The notes beneath the pieces are model-generated. The model did not search any database, was not told the DNA's origin, and worked only from the letters and a program-made list of their open reading frames with translations. A stretch of 64,000 nucleotides of DNA, from contig NZ_CP023694.1 of NCBI RefSeq assembly GCF_008705135.1, positions 2,914,001 to 2,978,000 of the forward strand. Direction: 5' to 3'. Numbering within the stretch: the first letter of the stretch is position 1; each line of letters begins with the position of its first letter. The position numbers and the translations under genes were made by a program. The DNA is from Streptomyces coeruleorubidus (GTDB lineage: Bacteria; Actinomycetota; Actinomycetes; Streptomycetales; Streptomycetaceae). Positions 62,014 to 64,000 of this stretch are shown in pieces.

Positions 62014-62601
62014 GTGCTGGAGCACGTGGGGTGGCTGTTCGGCAGCCCGTGGATCTACGCGGCGGTGGCCCTGTCGGTCCTGCTCGATGTGTTCCTGCCG
62101 GTGCTGCCCAGCGGCGTCCTGGTGATCACGGCGGCGACGGCGGCGGCCGCGGGATCGGCGGCCGACGTGCCCGACATCCTGACGCTGATCCTCTGCGCGG
62201 CCACCGCCTCCGTCCTGGGCGACCTGGCCGCCTACCGCCTCGCCTGGCGCGGGGGCGACCGTCTGGACCGGGCGATCTCCCGCTCCCGGCGCCTGACCAC
62301 CGCGCAGAAACGTCTCGGCGCCGCCCTCGCGCGGGGCGGCGGCGCCCTCGTCGTCCTGGCACCCGCCGGCCGCTCGGTCGTCTCCCTCGGCGCGGGCGCC
62401 GCACACCACCGCGCCCGCGACTTCCTCCCCTGGTCGGCCCTGGCGGGCCTCACCTGGGCCATCTACAGCGTCGCCCTCGGCTACTTCGGCGCCCACTGGC
62501 TGGGCGCGAGCTGGCTGGGGACGGTGGTGTCGGTGGGGGCGCTGTTCGGGGCCGGGGCGGGGGCGGCGTACCTGATGCGCAGGGAGCCGCGGGCGTCATA
62601 G
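62014..62601 (+). CDS. DedA/SNARE-associated-type membrane protein
   Basis: 195 residues from a GTG at 62014 with GGGGAG 7 bases upstream. Hydrophobic WLFGSPWIYAAVALSVLLDV and FLPVLPSGVLVITAATAAAA at the N-terminus, ASVLGDLAAYRLAWRGGDRL (the G-D-x-xx-Y-xx-G-like element of DedA) and two C-terminal helices. Lacks the classic acidic pair in some DedA proteins, so transport of polyprenyl carriers is uncertain. Cytoplasmic membrane. Confidence 0.8.
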   Translation: MLEHVGWLFGSPWIYAAVALSVLLDVFLPVLPSGVLVITAATAAAAGSAADVPDILTLILCAATASVLGDLAAYRLAWRGGDRLDRAISRSRRLTTAQKRLGAALARGGGALVVLAPAGRSVVSLGAGAAHHRARDFLPWSALAGLTWAIYSVALGYFGAHWLGASWLGTVVSVGALFGAGAGAAYLMRREPRAS

Positions 62602-62630
62602 GGCCGGGGCCGCTCGACGGCACCCTGGGT

Positions 62631-62861
62631 CTAGCTCGCCCGCTGGGCCCCGGCGCCCCGGATCTCCAGCCCGTCCAGCAACTCGGCCGTGGCCTGCGCG
62701 ACGGCCTCGACGGCGCGTTCGAACACCTCCTGGTTGTGAGCGGCGGGGGCGCGGAAGCCCGACACCTTCCGCACGTACTGCAACGCGGCAGCCCGAATGT
62801 CCGCGTCCGTGGCCTCTTCGGGCATCGCGGGCGGACGAAGGGTCTTGATACTCCGGCACAT
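62631..62861 (-). CDS. DUF2277-family small protein
   Basis: 76 residues. MCRSIKTLRPPAMPEEATDA, DIRAAALQYVRKVSGFRAPA and AHNQEVFERAVEAVAQATAE are the DUF2277 hallmarks, including the initial MCR(N/S)I. Widespread in actinobacteria, unknown function, cytosolic. Divergent from the ketopantoate-reductase-like gene. Convergent with the DedA-like gene. Confidence 0.9.
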   Translation of the reverse strand: MCRSIKTLRPPAMPEEATDADIRAAALQYVRKVSGFRAPAAHNQEVFERAVEAVAQATAELLDGLEIRGAGAQRAS

Positions 62862-62963
62862 GCCCCCAGTCTGGCCCTTCCGGCCCCCGTACGACAGCGA
62901 CGGCTGCGATGATCTCCACGAGGCGGCCACCACCGTGGGGCCGACCGACGAGAGGAACCCGAC

Positions 62964-63884
62964 ATGGGGAACGAACTCACCGTGGCCGTCCTGGGTCCCG
63001 GCGGCGTGGGCGGTCTGCTCGCCGCCCTGCTCTCCCGCGCCGGCCACCGAGTGATCTGCCTGTCCGGCGAGGAGACGGCCCGTACGCTGCGCACGGACGG
63101 CATCCGGGTCCGCAGCGGGCACTTCGGCGACTTCACGGCCCGGGTCGAGGCGGACACACACCTGCGCGAACCTGTCGAGGCGTGCCTGGTGGCCGTCAAA
63201 CACACCGCCCTCGACGCCGCCCTGGCGCGCGTCCCCGCACCCGCACTGGCCGACGGACTCCTCGTGCCGTTCCTGAACGGCGTCGAACACCCGGCGGCCC
63301 TGCGCGCCCGCTACCGCCCCGACCGTGTCGCCCCCGCCGTCATCCGCGTCGAGTCGACCCGCGTCGCCCCGGGCGTCATCGAACACGGCAGCCCCTTCGC
63401 GGAGATCGACCTGACCGGAGCCGAGGTACCCCGGACCCGCCTCGACACCCTCGCCGAGACGCTCACCGCCGCCGGACCGGCCACCCGGGTCCAGGACGAC
63501 GAGACGGCGGCCCTGTGGGCGAAGATGTCGTTCCTGGCCCCCATGGCCCTGCTGACCACGCGATACGGCGTCCCTCTCGGAGACGTCCGCACGCGTCACC
63601 GCGACGAACTGACCGCACTGGTCGAGGAGACGGCCGCGATCAGCCGCGCGTGCGGCGGCCCGGGAGACCCGGCGCAGACCCTCGCCCGCTACGACGCCTT
63701 CCCGCCGTCGATGAGATCCTCGATGCAGCGCGACGCCGAGGCGGGCCGGCCGCTCGAACTGGACGCCATCGGCGGCGCGTTGCTCCGCGCGGCCAAGCGG
63801 CACGGCATACCGGCTCCGGTGACGGCCGGGGTGGTGGGCGAGCTGTCCGCCGGCCCGGGCGCGCAGATCTCGGGCAGCAGCTGA
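62964..63884 (+). CDS. ketopantoate reductase (PanE/ApbA) family oxidoreductase
   Basis: 306 residues. N-terminal Rossmann LTVAVLGPGGVGGLLAALLS (GPGGVG), then VAVKHTALDAAL with the conserved lysine, LLVPFLNGVEHPAALRARY and a C-terminal helical domain containing LWAKMSFLAPMALLTTRYGV, SMRSSMQRDAEAGRPLELDA and IGGALLRAAKRHGIPAPVT. NADPH-dependent reduction of a 2-keto acid; many relatives are not the pantothenate enzyme, so the gene is left without a symbol. Confidence 0.87.
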   Translation: MGNELTVAVLGPGGVGGLLAALLSRAGHRVICLSGEETARTLRTDGIRVRSGHFGDFTARVEADTHLREPVEACLVAVKHTALDAALARVPAPALADGLLVPFLNGVEHPAALRARYRPDRVAPAVIRVESTRVAPGVIEHGSPFAEIDLTGAEVPRTRLDTLAETLTAAGPATRVQDDETAALWAKMSFLAPMALLTTRYGVPLGDVRTRHRDELTALVEETAAISRACGGPGDPAQTLARYDAFPPSMRSSMQRDAEAGRPLELDAIGGALLRAAKRHGIPAPVTAGVVGELSAGPGAQISGSS

Positions 63885-64000
63885 TCCGGCGGGTGGCGCC
63901 GCGAACGGCGACCGCGACCACGATCACGAGCAGCCTTCTTGCCTGACTGACAGTGCTGCCGACGTGGGCGCCGTGATCGGCATCGTCATGCTCGGCGCCG
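63885..64000. other. window end, 116 bp without recognisable feature
   Basis: GC-rich sequence after the ketopantoate-reductase-like stop, ending in CGTCATGCTCGGCGCCG, which may be the start of another gene that lies mostly outside. Confidence 0.3.

Overview
The window is high-GC actinobacterial DNA and reads as a Streptomyces chromosome. Codons carry strong third-position G/C bias, GTG and TTG starts are frequent, many genes overlap by GTGA or similar, and the content is typical of the genus: DUF574 methyltransferase, XRE/DUF5753 and DUF397 proteins, LLM F420-type oxidoreductase, CYP125, a bifunctional GT87/PAP2 protein, and a copy of the genus-typical interspersed CAGGGGCGCGGGG repeat. I see no rRNA, tRNA or CRISPR array.

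Layout. 1-5.1 kb: end of a polysaccharide pyruvyl transferase gene, a methyltransferase, and two divergent drug-type MFS exporters, one with an unusual C-terminal carboxypeptidase-regulatory-like domain. 5.1-6.9 kb: a lone TnpB-like RuvC nuclease gene without its zinc ribbon. 6.9-11.1 kb: methyltransferase, small protein, secreted amidase, membrane protein, LLM oxidoreductase. 11.1-14.7 kb: a tightly overlapping three-gene operon of a binding-protein-like protein, a binding-protein/VWA lipoprotein and a membrane-anchored protein, function unknown. 15.3-18.6 kb: glycosyltransferase / methyltransferase / alpha-alpha-barrel operon, divergent from a KstR-like TetR regulator. 19.5-23 kb: orphan TPP riboswitch, ferredoxin and aldehyde dehydrogenase, divergent metallo-beta-lactamase-fold protein and a SnoaL-like protein. 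23-25.6 kb: XRE regulator, DUF574 methyltransferase and phosphotransferase.

25.7-31.3 kb: a cobalamin riboswitch followed by five overlapping genes: a surface-anchored alpha/alpha-toroid protein, a second anchored protein, and EcfT, EcfAA and EcfS transporter parts. This is a coherent candidate vitamin B12 (or corrinoid) uptake system. 31.5-35.8 kb: alpha/beta hydrolase with a divergent TetR gene and twin operators, then CYP125 divergent from a FadA5-like steroid thiolase, with KstR-type boxes between them.

35.7-39.9 kb: a scarred, partly low-GC accessory island (fused XRE/DUF397 remnant, dead IS5- and IS1380-type transposases, small secreted Cys-containing proteins, frameshifted histidine-kinase-like ATPase). 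39.8-49.9 kb: MFS/WYL regulator pair, GT87/PAP2, MHS transporter, O-methyltransferase, FHA protein, DUF1992 and a paralogous envelope-like pair. 49.9-64 kb: an MFS exporter fused to a winged-helix domain, a repeat-rich peptidoglycan-binding protein, chloramphenicol phosphotransferase, HAD phosphatase, a TMEM165/GDT1-type protein behind a manganese (yybP-ykoY) riboswitch, secreted HNH nuclease, PhoD-like phosphatase, FAD/NAD(P) protein, DoxX, DedA, DUF2277 and a ketopantoate-reductase-like protein.

Cross-talk suggested by the sequence: KstR-type boxes lie at kstR itself, at the ferredoxin-ALDH/MBL divergent promoter and at the CYP125/thiolase divergent promoter. They tie a P450, a possible redox partner, an aldehyde dehydrogenase and a thiolase into one sterol-side-chain-like regulon. 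A second 15-bp motif (CTGACGGnnnnTCAG) is shared by two of those promoters and the LLM oxidoreductase gene. All assignments come from reading the sequence; no database search was run.
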